Assembly: GCF_009362735.1 (NCBI RefSeq)
Contig: NZ_WHNP01000032.1
Location: 39,094-103,093, forward strand
Origin: Paraburkholderia franconis
GTDB lineage: Bacteria > Pseudomonadota > Gammaproteobacteria > Burkholderiales > Burkholderiaceae
Direction: 5' to 3'
Length of the DNA: 64,000 bases
Below are positions 42,818-51,170 of this stretch, one piece after another. The translations under genes and the position numbers were made by a program. The notes beneath the pieces were generated by a model. The model worked only from the letters and a program-made list of their open reading frames with translations. It did not search any database and was not told where the DNA came from. The first letter of the stretch is position 1; every line of letters begins with the position of its first letter.

Positions 42818-44210
42818 CGGATGGCTCGTCAAAAGGTGGAAGCGCCGCATGGTTCAGCATGCCGGCGGCTTCGTCGATCGTCAGACCACGCGCAAGACAG
42901 CGGCCGAAGCCCGTCGGATCGCGCGGGTCGTGGGTGTGGTACAGGTCGTAGCGGCCGGGCGCTACGGCGAGCAGCGTATAAGGCGCGCGATGCGCGGCCG
43001 CGCATGAACGCGGGCAGCCGCTCAGATGAACTTGTGCATGCGCAGGCAAGCACGCGGCGAGCTTCATTGCATCAGCCTTCGTGTCGGCGAGGCTCTTCGC
43101 GCAGCCTGCCGAGCCTGCGCATGCGATCACGCGGGTCAGCGGATTCTGCGCGTTGCACGCGAGGCCGAGCACGTCGAGCGCCTGCAACGTAGCCGCGACC
43201 TGCGTCGTGTCGATATCGGTCAGCAGCACGCCTTGCCATGGCGTCATGCGCAGCGTCGCGTCGTCGTTGTCCGCCGCGAGCTGCGCGAGGCCGCGCAGCG
43301 TCGCGCTGTTCATGCGTCCGAGCACAGGCTGCCCACCGACATGCGATCGCCGTTCGTCGCGCTGCCGGTGCGCGCCGAGCCGCAACGACGGATCGGCGGG
43401 CGCGCGGCGCCATCGTTCGATCGACGCATCGCGCAGCAGCGCGATCTCCGTCTTGCTTTTGACATGCGCCAGAATGTGTTCGACGGAATGAACGGCAAGC
43501 AGATCACGCATGCGTGTGTGCTCGGGCATGGCGAGATCGAGAAACGTGTGCACGAGCGCGTGCGCCAACGCGGCCACATCCGAAGGCGCGACAGCCGCGA
43601 GCGCGCCGGCGTGCTTTGCGGCGACAGGCGGGCAGCCCGCGAGGCCGAAGGCGAACAGCACGTCGTCACGCTCCGGATGAGCGCGCATCGCTGACAACCA
43701 GATGTCGTGTGGATGATCGAGCATCGCGAGACGCTCGCCGCCGTCCAGAAGCAGCGCAAATTTCGGCGACAGCGCCGCGAAGCGCTTATCGCTTTGCAGG
43801 TGGGTCAGGATGTCGTCGGCAATCGTGGATGTGTCGATCAATGCGTTCGCATCGCGTCCTGCTGTCGGACTGACCATCACGTTGCGCACATCGTCGGCAA
43901 AGGCGTGCATGGTGTCTTGCGGACCCGACGGCCCGAGTCCCGCCTGGAGCAGCGCCGCGACAAGTGCCTCTTCATGACCGCGCTTCACGCCGCGCAATTG
44001 CAGATTCGCGCGATTCGTGATGTCCGCGATGCCGCAAGCGCGTTCGTCGATCGCATCGGCGATCGCCAACGCCTGCGCTGCGCTCAACTCGCCACGCGCG
44101 AGCTTCACGCGGCAGATGCCGCCGTCGAGCGCGGGCACGATGCGCAGCAGCCCCGGACAGGCCGAAGGGCGCAAGCGACTGGCATCGGACGAAAGGTAAG
44201 CGTGGCTCAA
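42810..44210 (-). CDS. cobG: Precorrin-3B synthase
   Basis: A 466-residue sulfite/nitrite-reductase-like protein with an Fe-S centre that hydroxylates precorrin-3A at C20 and forms the lactone, using oxygen. The N-terminal half has CPGLLRIVPALDGGICRVKL; the C-terminal half has the siroheme/4Fe-4S-type cysteine set CAGSAGCAKSL and SGCPRSC. Its presence marks the aerobic route to B12. It is the first gene after the third riboswitch, about 95 bases from it. Confidence 0.9.
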   Translation of the reverse strand: MSHAYLSSDASRLRPSACPGLLRIVPALDGGICRVKLARGELSAAQALAIADAIDERACGIADITNRANLQLRGVKRGHEEALVAALLQAGLGPSGPQDTMHAFADDVRNVMVSPTAGRDANALIDTSTIADDILTHLQSDKRFAALSPKFALLLDGGERLAMLDHPHDIWLSAMRAHPERDDVLFAFGLAGCPPVAAKHAGALAAVAPSDVAALAHALVHTFLDLAMPEHTRMRDLLAVHSVEHILAHVKSKTEIALLRDASIERWRRAPADPSLRLGAHRQRDERRSHVGGQPVLGRMNSATLRGLAQLAADNDDATLRMTPWQGVLLTDIDTTQVAATLQALDVLGLACNAQNPLTRVIACAGSAGCAKSLADTKADAMKLAACLPAHAQVHLSGCPRSCAAAHRAPYTLLAVAPGRYDLYHTHDPRDPTGFGRCLARGLTIDEAAGMLNHAALPPFDEPSDA

Positions 44211-44304
44211 GGCGTCACCGGGTTAGCGTCGCGCGACGGCCCCGGGCATCTCGAACGGAGAGCGGCTCGGCATCGGTACACCCCGCCCGATGTTGGCTGG
44301 CACG

Positions 44305-44465
44305 AACAGTTGGCCGGCAGGTCTTCTGACTAGCAGGTCGCTGTCCCACGCCGGCCTTCCCGGTGATACCAGTGGCGCAAATTGGCGTGGACTCGCTGCA
44401 TACAGTTGCGGGGGCAGTCACGACGACGTGTTCCCTCTTAGGCCCCGAAAGGCACCGGCGAGCGG
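44305..44465 (-). promoter_or_regulatory. Cobalamin riboswitch controlling cobG-cobH-cobI-cbiG/cobJ
   Basis: On the minus strand: GGTGCCTTTCGGGGCC with TAAGAGGGAA (44422-44457), ACTGCCCCCGCAACTGTA (44401-44418), GCCACTGGTATCACCGGGAAGG (44356-44377) and a closing GTCAGAAGACCTGCCGGCC (44311-44330). These are the conserved blocks of the classical cobalamin riboswitch, in a more standard form than the other two in the window. cobL on the plus strand starts 90 bases away without its own riboswitch. Confidence 0.93.
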
Positions 44466-44557
44466 GTATTATGCCTTTTTTCGAACAGCACAACGATGCC
44501 GCGGCCCTTGAATAAGGCTCGCCGCAGCGTTTTCTGCAAACCGATGAGGAAAGATGC

Positions 44558-45769
44558 ATGCCGGCCTGGCTGACCGTAGTGGGAATGGGCGATGACGGTT
44601 TTGCCGGTCTGGGAAAGGCGGCGCGGCGCGCGCTGATCGACGCGTCGGTGATCTACGGCGGCGAGCGCCATCTGGCGATGCTGCCCGTTTGCCTGTCCGC
44701 GCGGCGCGAGCCGTGGCCGCGTCCGTTCGATATCGAAGCCGTGCTCGCGCAGCGTAACGCGTACGATGCGCGCGTCTGCGTGCTCGCGAGCGGCGATCCG
44801 ATGTTCTACGGTGTCGGCGCGACGCTCGCGCGCCATCTTCCCGCCGATGAATTGCGCGTGCTGCCCGCGCCGTCGTCCGTGTCGCTGGCTGCCGCGCGGC
44901 TGGGCTGGGCGCTGCAGGATGTCGCGACGGTATCGCTCGTCGGGCGGCCGCTCGCCGCGCTGTACGTGCATCTGCACGACGGCGCGCGCGTGTTCGTGCT
45001 GAGCGCCGATGGCGCGACGCCCGCCGCCGTCGCCGCGAGGCTCACCGAGCGCGGCTTCGGCGCGACGCGCATGGTCGTGCTCGAGCATCTGGGGAGCGCG
45101 TCCGAACGTCTGATCGACGCGCGCGCCGCGTCGTGGCAAACGAATGAAACGGCAGCACTGAATATCATCGCGCTCGAATGCCGGCGCGACGCGTCGGCGC
45201 CACAGCTTGCGCTCACGCCCGGATTGCCCGACGACGCCTATCGCCACGACGGCCAGTTGACCAAGCGCGACGTTCGCGCGCTGACGCTCGGCCGGCTCGC
45301 GCCCGCGCCCGGCGAACTGCTATGGGATGTCGGCGCGGGCTGCGGCTCCATCGGCATCGAATGGATGCGCGCGCACCCGACGTGCCGCACGATCGCGATC
45401 GAATCGAACAGCGAGCGTCAGCGTTTCATCGAGCACAATCGCGACGCGCTCGGCGTCCCGGCACTGCAATTGATCGCGGGTAGCGCACCCGATGCGTTGC
45501 ACGGTCTGCCCGAACCGGACGCGATCTTCATCGGCGGCGGCGTGACGGCCGATGGCGTGCTCGACGCCTGCTGGCGCGCGCTGAAAAGCGGCGGGCGGCT
45601 GATCGCGAACGCCGTCACGCTCGAAGGCGAAGCAGCGCTTACCGCATGGCGCGCGCAGCACGGCGGCACGCTCACGCGTATCGCGCTGGCCGAGGCGCAA
45701 CCGCTCGGCGGCTTCGAGACGTGGCGTCCCGCGCTTCCCATCACGCTACTCGACACCCGCAAACCGTGA
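44558..45769 (+). CDS. cobL: Precorrin-6Y C5,15-methyltransferase (decarboxylating)
   Basis: A 403-residue CbiE-CbiT fusion. The N-terminal half (to ~215) is CbiE: LTVVGMGDDGFAGLG, VLASGDPMFYGVGATLAR, VLPAPSSVSLAAARLGW. The C-terminal half is CbiT: LAPAPGELLWDVGAGCGSIGIEWMR, the SAM motif, and IFIGGGVTADGV. It methylates C5 and C15 and removes the acetate side-chain carboxyl. It begins a plus-strand operon with cbiD, cobK and cobM; the stop overlaps cbiD in TGATG. Confidence 0.93.
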   Translation: MPAWLTVVGMGDDGFAGLGKAARRALIDASVIYGGERHLAMLPVCLSARREPWPRPFDIEAVLAQRNAYDARVCVLASGDPMFYGVGATLARHLPADELRVLPAPSSVSLAAARLGWALQDVATVSLVGRPLAALYVHLHDGARVFVLSADGATPAAVAARLTERGFGATRMVVLEHLGSASERLIDARAASWQTNETAALNIIALECRRDASAPQLALTPGLPDDAYRHDGQLTKRDVRALTLGRLAPAPGELLWDVGAGCGSIGIEWMRAHPTCRTIAIESNSERQRFIEHNRDALGVPALQLIAGSAPDALHGLPEPDAIFIGGGVTADGVLDACWRALKSGGRLIANAVTLEGEAALTAWRAQHGGTLTRIALAEAQPLGGFETWRPALPITLLDTRKP

Positions 45770-46860
45770 TGCACGACGAGACACCCGAACAACCCGCGCC
45801 GCTGCGCAGCGGCTATACGACGGGAAGCTGCGCGACGGCAACCTCGCTGGCGGCGGCACGTCTGCTGCTCACGGGCATCGCCGGCGACGTCGCGGAGATC
45901 GTGTTGCCGAAAGGCCAGCACGTGCCGATGAAGCTCATATTCTGCCGCTTGACGGAAGACGGCGCGGAGGCGGGCACCGTGAAGGACGCGGGCGACGATC
46001 CCGACGTCACGCACGGCGCCGTCGTCTTCGCGCGCGTGCGTTTGAGCGACGCGCCGGGCGTGCGCTTTCATGCGGCGCCGGGCGTCGGCACGGTGACGCG
46101 CGCGGGTCTCACGCTGCCCGTCGGCGAGCCGGCGATCAACCCCGTGCCGCGCCAGATGATGACCGCTCATCTCACCGATCTCGCCGTCGAGCATGGCTAC
46201 GCGGGCGGCTTTGAAGTGGCGATCGGCGTCGAGAACGGCGAGGCGCTCGCGCAGAAGACGATGAACCCGCGCCTTGGCATCGTCGGCGGGCTGTCGATAC
46301 TCGGCACCACGGGCATCGTGCGGCCGTTCTCGTGCTCGGCGTATATCGCATCGATTCATCAGGGCATCGATGTGGCGCGCGCGAACGGCTATCAGCACAT
46401 TGCCGCATGCACGGGCAACGCGAGCGAAGACGCGATGCGCGCGTACTACCAGCTACCCGATATCGCGCTGATCGAAATGGGCGACTTCGCGGGCGCTGTG
46501 CTCAAGCATCTGAAGCGCGCGCCTGTCGACACGCTCAGCATGTGCGGCGGCTTCGGCAAGCTGAGCAAGCTGGCCGCGGGGCACCTCGATCTGCACAGCC
46601 GCAACTCGAGCATCGACCTGCCGCAACTCGCCGCGTGGTCCGCGGAGCACGACGCCAGCGACGCCGCGTTGCAGGCGGCGATCGTCGGCGCGAATACGAG
46701 CCAGGAGGCGCTTGCGATGGCGCTCAAAAAGGGCGTGCCGCTCGGCGACATCGTGTGCGCGCGTGCGCGCGAGGTCGCGCGCGAGATCGTGCCCGCGACG
46801 GTCGCCGTCGAGATGTTTGCGATCGACCGCAAGGGCAACATCGTCGGGGCGGCGCGATGA
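45769..46860 (+). CDS. cbiD: Cobalt-precorrin-5B C1-methyltransferase
   Basis: A 363-residue CbiD: LRSGYTTGSCATATSLAAARLL near the N-terminus, FAR-VRLSDAPG-type strand, GFEVAIGVENGEALAQKTMNPRLGIVGGLSILGTTGIVRP. It methylates C1 and replaces CobF of the textbook aerobic route. ATG 45769 was chosen by the TGATG overlap with cobL and by family start; the longer open frame is spurious. Together with CbiG it shows that this organism uses anaerobic-type enzymes in an oxygen-dependent pathway. Confidence 0.93.
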   Translation: MHDETPEQPAPLRSGYTTGSCATATSLAAARLLLTGIAGDVAEIVLPKGQHVPMKLIFCRLTEDGAEAGTVKDAGDDPDVTHGAVVFARVRLSDAPGVRFHAAPGVGTVTRAGLTLPVGEPAINPVPRQMMTAHLTDLAVEHGYAGGFEVAIGVENGEALAQKTMNPRLGIVGGLSILGTTGIVRPFSCSAYIASIHQGIDVARANGYQHIAACTGNASEDAMRAYYQLPDIALIEMGDFAGAVLKHLKRAPVDTLSMCGGFGKLSKLAAGHLDLHSRNSSIDLPQLAAWSAEHDASDAALQAAIVGANTSQEALAMALKKGVPLGDIVCARAREVAREIVPATVAVEMFAIDRKGNIVGAAR

Positions 46861-47600
46861 AGCGCGTGCTCTTGCTCGGCGGCACGGGCGACGCGTTGCA
46901 GATTGCGCGTCAGCTCGGGCCTCGACATGTCTATAGCCTCGCGGGACTCGGACGCGTGCCCGAAGGCCTGGAATGCGTGGTGCGCGTCGGCGGGTATGGC
47001 GGCAGCGAAGGTCTTGCGCGCTTTATCGTCGATGAAGGCATCGGCCTCGTGATCGACGCGACGCATCCGTACGCTGCGCGGATCAGCGCGAATGCGGCTG
47101 CTGCATGCTGCAAGACGCGTGTGCCGCGCTGGGCGTTGCATCGTGCGGGATGGACGCCGCAAGCGGGCGACGACTGGCGCATGGTCGACGACTGGAACGG
47201 GATCGTCGACGTGATCCGCCCGTTCAAACGCGTGCTGTTCACATCGGGCCGCGAGCCGCTTGCGCATCTCGACGAGATTCCTCCGCATCAGTTCTGGCTC
47301 GTGCGTTGCCTCGACGCGCATCAAGGCAACGAACGCGCGCGCATCATCGACGCGCGCGGCCCGTTCGATATCGACGGTGAGCGAGCGCTGTTCGCGCTGA
47401 ATGCGATCGACGTGCTCGTGACCAAGAACAGCGGCGGCGACGCGACGCGCGCAAAGCTCGATGTCGCGCGCGAACGGAAAGTGCCTGTCGTCATGACGCG
47501 GCGTCCGTTGCTGCCCGAGGTTGGTGGTGAATGCGATCGCGAATTCGACAGCCCGCAGCAGGTGCTGCGCGCATTGAACGAAGAAGAGGGAGTGCAGTGA
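46857..47600 (+). CDS. cobK: Precorrin-6A/cobalt-precorrin-6A reductase
   Basis: A 247-residue Rossmann-type reductase that uses NAD(P)H to reduce the precorrin-6A macrocycle. The N-terminus reads VLLLGGTGDALQIARQLG; later DATHPYAARISANAAAAC and VTKNSGGDATRAKLDVARERKVPVVMTRRP are the family signatures. The ATG overlaps the cbiD stop by 4 bases; cobM follows after 1 base. Confidence 0.93.
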   Translation: MKRVLLLGGTGDALQIARQLGPRHVYSLAGLGRVPEGLECVVRVGGYGGSEGLARFIVDEGIGLVIDATHPYAARISANAAAACCKTRVPRWALHRAGWTPQAGDDWRMVDDWNGIVDVIRPFKRVLFTSGREPLAHLDEIPPHQFWLVRCLDAHQGNERARIIDARGPFDIDGERALFALNAIDVLVTKNSGGDATRAKLDVARERKVPVVMTRRPLLPEVGGECDREFDSPQQVLRALNEEEGVQ

Positions 47601-47601
47601 A

Positions 47602-48330
47602 ATGACGGTGTTTTTTATCGGCGCGGGACCCGGCGATCCGGATCTGATCACGGTGAAAGGGCAGCGCCTCGTGCGCACGTGTCCCGTGATCCTGTATGCG
47701 GGCTCGCTCGTGCCGCAAGCCGTGTTGAGCGGCAACGTCGCCGAAAAAGTGGTGAATACGGCCGACCTCGATCTCGATGCGATCGTTGCGCTGCTCGCCG
47801 AGGCGCACGCGAAAGGCCAGGACGTCGCGCGCGTGCATTCCGGCGATCCTTCGTTGTATGGCGCGATCGGCGAGCAGATCCGGCGCTTGCGCGCGCTCGG
47901 CATTCCGTACGAGATCGTGCCGGGCGTCACGGCGACGGCCGCGTGCGCGGCGGCGCTCGGTGTCGAGCTGACATTGCCCGACGTATCGCAGACGCTGATC
48001 CTCACGCGCTATGCGCGCAAGACATCGATGCCAGAGGGTGAACAGCTGGCCGATCTCGCTCGGCATCGCGCGTCGATGGCGATTCATCTCGGCGTGCGTC
48101 ATCTCGCGCGCATCGTCGACGAACTGACGCCGCATTACGGCAGCGATTGCCCCGTCGCGGTGATCTATCGCGCGAGCTGGCCGGATGAAGAGAAGGTGAC
48201 GGGCACGCTCGCCGATATCGTCGCGAAGGTACAGGCGAAAGATATCGAACGAACGGCACTGATACTCGTCGGCCGCGTGCTCGATGCCGGGCATTTCGCG
48301 GAATCGACGCTGTATTCGAAGGAAACTTGA
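47602..48330 (+). CDS. cobM: Precorrin-4 C11-methyltransferase
   Basis: A 242-residue CobM/CbiF SAM methyltransferase: VFFIGAGPGDPDLITVKGQRLV, RVHSGDPSLYGAIGEQI, EIVPGVTATAACAAALGVELTLP and LTRYARKTSMPEGEQLADLA. It methylates C11 of precorrin-4. It is the last gene of the plus-strand block and converges on the SSS symporter gene; a long hairpin (48340-48379) lies between them. Confidence 0.94.
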   Translation: MTVFFIGAGPGDPDLITVKGQRLVRTCPVILYAGSLVPQAVLSGNVAEKVVNTADLDLDAIVALLAEAHAKGQDVARVHSGDPSLYGAIGEQIRRLRALGIPYEIVPGVTATAACAAALGVELTLPDVSQTLILTRYARKTSMPEGEQLADLARHRASMAIHLGVRHLARIVDELTPHYGSDCPVAVIYRASWPDEEKVTGTLADIVAKVQAKDIERTALILVGRVLDAGHFAESTLYSKET

Positions 48331-48339
48331 ATCGTGCTT

Positions 48340-48379
48340 CGGGCCTGGCGCGCGCCTGCAACGGCACGCGCCAGGCCCG
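48340..48379. terminator. Hairpin between convergent cobM and symporter genes
   Basis: CGGGCCTGGCGCG (48340-48352) pairs with CGCGCCAGGCCCG (48367-48379), 13 bases, 14-base loop, no T-run. Probably a bidirectional transcription end or mRNA stabiliser. Confidence 0.5.
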
Positions 48380-48385
48380 GCAACT

Positions 48386-49858
48386 TCAGTGCGCGTGCGA
48401 CCGCTCCGCTTGCGGCTGCGGCTGAGTCAACGCGCTGACGATGGCGAGCACGACCACGTTCAGCGTCAATGCGACGAAGCCGATGTTGACGTCCTTCAGC
48501 GCATCGGGCAGGGACGGCATCATCTGACCGACGCTCATGTGGAAGAGCGTCGTCACGGCGACCACGGCCACGCCGACCACGATCCCGCAGAACGCGCCTT
48601 GCTTCGTCGCGCGATTGCGCGGCGCGATGCTGCAGATGACAGCCGGGAACAACTGCGTGACGAAGTTGTAGCCCATCAGCAGCAACGCGACGATCGTCTC
48701 GCCTCCGTGCAGCGTGAAGAGCACAGCAACGAGCGCGACGACGGGCACGAAGATCCGCGCGAGCTTCGTGACCGTTTCATCGGTGGCGTTGCGCTGCACG
48801 AGACCGCGATAGACGTCGTTGGCGATCAGCGTCGAAGCCGTCGTCAGGATCATCGAGCCGGGCACGAGCGCCGTCAGCACGCCCGCCGCGCCGATCACGC
48901 CGACGAACCACGGGTCGAACGTCTGCAGCGACAGCTTGAAGAGCGACAGGTCGATGTCGCCGCCCTTGAGACCCGGCACCTTCAGCGCGGCCGCGAAGCC
49001 GACGAAGAACACGAACAGCAGGATCAGCTGATAGAGCGGCAGCACCATCGCGTTGCGGCGGAAGATGCGCTCGTCCTTCGCGGTGAACACCGAGCCGAAC
49101 GTATGCGGCCACATGAAGAAGCCCAGCGCCGTGAGCAGCACCGTCGACTGGAACCACGTGACGCTCGAGCCTTTCTCGGGGAACGTGAGGAAGCCGGGAC
49201 GCGCGGCGTCGATCGCATGGAACATCTGGCCGAGTCCGCCGTAGTAGTGCATCGGCAGATAGATGCCGAGGAACAGCACGATCGCGAGAATCAGCAGGTC
49301 CTTCGCGACCGAGTTCCACGCGGAGCCGCGCACGCCCGACACGGTCACGTAGATTGTGACGACGGCCGCGCCGAGCCAGATCGCCATCGACGAAGAGATC
49401 GCGCCATACGAAGCCGTCGACACGATGATGCCGAGCCCCTTGAGTTGCAACACGAGATACGGGATCAGCGCGGCGACGTCGACGATCGCGACCAGCACGC
49501 CGAGCGCATGGCTGTCGTACTTGCGCGTGAAGAAGTGCGGCTGCGACACGAGCCGGTGCGCCTTCGCGAAGCGCCATACGGGCGGCAGCATCCAGTACGA
49601 CAGCACATACGCGAGCGTGCCGTACGCGAGGATGTAGTAGACGGGCGCGCCCTTGCCATAAGCGAAGCCGCTTCCGCCGAGGAACGTGAACGTCGTGTAG
49701 ATCTCGCCCGCCATCAGCAGGAACACGAACGCCGTGCCGAAGCTGCGGCCGCCGACCGTCCATTGTTCGAGGCTCATGTCGTGTCCGTGCCGCGCACGGA
49801 CACCGAGATAGAGCGCGAAGAGCGTGATCGCGGCGATGATGACGAGTGCGCTGCTCAT
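48386..49858 (-). CDS. Sodium:solute symporter (SSS family)
   Basis: A 490-residue inner-membrane carrier with about 13 membrane segments. SSS-type motifs include SFGTAFVFLLMAGEIYTTFTFLGG, the helix VLSYWMLPPVWRFAKAHRLVSQPHFF and TALVPGSMILTTASTLIANDVYR. Members import organic acids, amino acids or other solutes with Na+. ATG 49858 follows the small DUF3311 protein with a 4-base overlap. The substrate is not predictable; monocarboxylate is typical for this subgroup, which pairs with DUF3311. Confidence 0.85.
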   Translation of the reverse strand: MSSALVIIAAITLFALYLGVRARHGHDMSLEQWTVGGRSFGTAFVFLLMAGEIYTTFTFLGGSGFAYGKGAPVYYILAYGTLAYVLSYWMLPPVWRFAKAHRLVSQPHFFTRKYDSHALGVLVAIVDVAALIPYLVLQLKGLGIIVSTASYGAISSSMAIWLGAAVVTIYVTVSGVRGSAWNSVAKDLLILAIVLFLGIYLPMHYYGGLGQMFHAIDAARPGFLTFPEKGSSVTWFQSTVLLTALGFFMWPHTFGSVFTAKDERIFRRNAMVLPLYQLILLFVFFVGFAAALKVPGLKGGDIDLSLFKLSLQTFDPWFVGVIGAAGVLTALVPGSMILTTASTLIANDVYRGLVQRNATDETVTKLARIFVPVVALVAVLFTLHGGETIVALLLMGYNFVTQLFPAVICSIAPRNRATKQGAFCGIVVGVAVVAVTTLFHMSVGQMMPSLPDALKDVNIGFVALTLNVVVLAIVSALTQPQPQAERSHAH

Positions 49859-50067
49859 GAACGCACCTCCTCGCCGGCGGACGTGTGCCGGTTGGCGGGA
49901 TCGAGCCGGTAGATGATGGCCATGATGAGCGAGCTCAGCACGACCCACGCGACGATCCATGCAAGCACGAGCGGCATGCCGAGCACCAGCGGCTCGACGC
50001 GGTTGACGAACGGAACGCCGAGCAGGATGCCGATGAACGGCAGCACGGCGAGCAGACGAAATGACAT
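49855..50067 (-). CDS. DUF3311 small membrane protein
   Basis: A 70-residue protein with two membrane segments (LLAVLPFIGILLGVPFVN, then MPLVLAWIVAWVVLSSLIMAIIYRLDP) matching the DUF3311 family, which regularly precedes SSS symporters. The ATG at 50067 follows GAGGAGTTG. It is probably an accessory subunit of the symporter encoded by the overlapping next gene. Confidence 0.82.
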   Translation of the reverse strand: MSFRLLAVLPFIGILLGVPFVNRVEPLVLGMPLVLAWIVAWVVLSSLIMAIIYRLDPANRHTSAGEEVRS

Positions 50068-50390
50068 GGGACAACTCCTCGGATGGGATGGAGGTGGTCG
50101 CTGCGAACGTCTTTTCATGAAGCAATGATTGAGGTGCCGCGCACCGACTGTATGCCCTTCATGGTATTCCGGTAAAGGGTGTCAAAAATGTGCAGGTATA
50201 TTGAAAGGGAGATGCGCAAACGCAATGCCCGCATGGCTTGCGTATCGCGCGGCATGCATCCGCGCGGTGCTGCATTGCATGAAAATCGCGCATGGACCGT
50301 ATGCAATTTTCATTGCATTAAAACAGTCCGCGCTGCAAGCTGCACGGTGGCGCGGCGCAAAAAACACAACCACAATCGAGCGGGTCATCG
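50068..50390. other. Divergent regulatory region with imperfect palindrome
   Basis: About 320 bases between DUF3311 and marC. TGCATGAAAAT... and ...ATTTTCATTGCA (around 50276-50322) form a long imperfect inverted repeat with AT-rich ends, placed just ahead of the MarC gene. This could be an operator. No gene seen. Confidence 0.4.
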
Positions 50391-51056
50391 ATGATTTCAA
50401 GCCTGGTTTCGGAGATTCTGTTTGGCTTCACGGGGTTGATCAGCATCATCAATCCCATCGCGATTGCATTCGTGTTTGTCGACCGTACCGATTCGCTGAC
50501 CGAAGGCGAACGCGCCGCGCTCGCGAGGCGCGTCGCGATCAATGCATTCATCGTGCTGCTCGTCGTGTTCTTCGTCGGCACGCCGATCCTGCATTTCTTC
50601 GGCATCTCGATGGAGGCGCTGCGTATCGGCGGCGGACTTGCCGTCGCCGTCAGCGCGTGGAATATGCTCAATGCACCGGAGAAGCAGCCGAACGAGGCAG
50701 CCGTGAAACCCGTCGATCCCGACAACGCGATGTCGAAGGCTTTCTTTCCGTTGACGGTGCCGCTGACCACGGGCCCCGGCACGATGGCGACGGCGATCGC
50801 ACTGAACGCGAACCGCAGCCACAAGGTGTCGGAGTTCCTGGTGTCGTCGATCGCGTCCGTGACGATTTCGTTTCTGATCATGCTCGCGATCTGGTTCACG
50901 TATAACCACGCGACGACCTTCGCCCGTTACCTCGGCAAGGAAGGGACGAAGGTCGCATTGCGCGTGTCGGCGTTTCTGCTGCTGTGCATTGGGGTGCAGA
51001 TCATCCTGACGGGGCTGTCCGAGTTTCTCGCGCCGCTTGCGCGCATGAACAACTGA
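50391..51056 (+). CDS. MarC-family integral membrane protein
   Basis: A 221-residue inner-membrane protein of the MarC/UPF0056 family with about six membrane segments (ILFGFTGLISIINPIAIAFVFV; FFPLTVPLTTGPGTMATAIAL; LRVSAFLLLCIGVQIILTGL). The TTGPGT motif is characteristic. Function of the family is not established; proposed roles are in solute export. Divergent from the symporter pair. Confidence 0.85.
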   Translation: MISSLVSEILFGFTGLISIINPIAIAFVFVDRTDSLTEGERAALARRVAINAFIVLLVVFFVGTPILHFFGISMEALRIGGGLAVAVSAWNMLNAPEKQPNEAAVKPVDPDNAMSKAFFPLTVPLTTGPGTMATAIALNANRSHKVSEFLVSSIASVTISFLIMLAIWFTYNHATTFARYLGKEGTKVALRVSAFLLLCIGVQIILTGLSEFLAPLARMNN

Positions 51057-51170
51057 GCGCAACTGATTGCAACTGATTGCCGGTAACGGAGCGCGCACGA
51101 CGGTCGGCCCATTGTGAGCGTCGCTTCAAACAGGCGCGCGCGAAGGCGTTTTTCATCGAGGAGACCGATC

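Noticed and set aside
44466..44557. A riboswitch for cobL on the plus strand
   Set aside because: The conserved elements read only on the minus strand; no plus-strand copy is visible.
48284..49912. 542-codon plus-strand frame opposite the SSS symporter
   Set aside because: Arg/His/Asp-rich antisense shadow; the minus strand has a membrane protein with family motifs.
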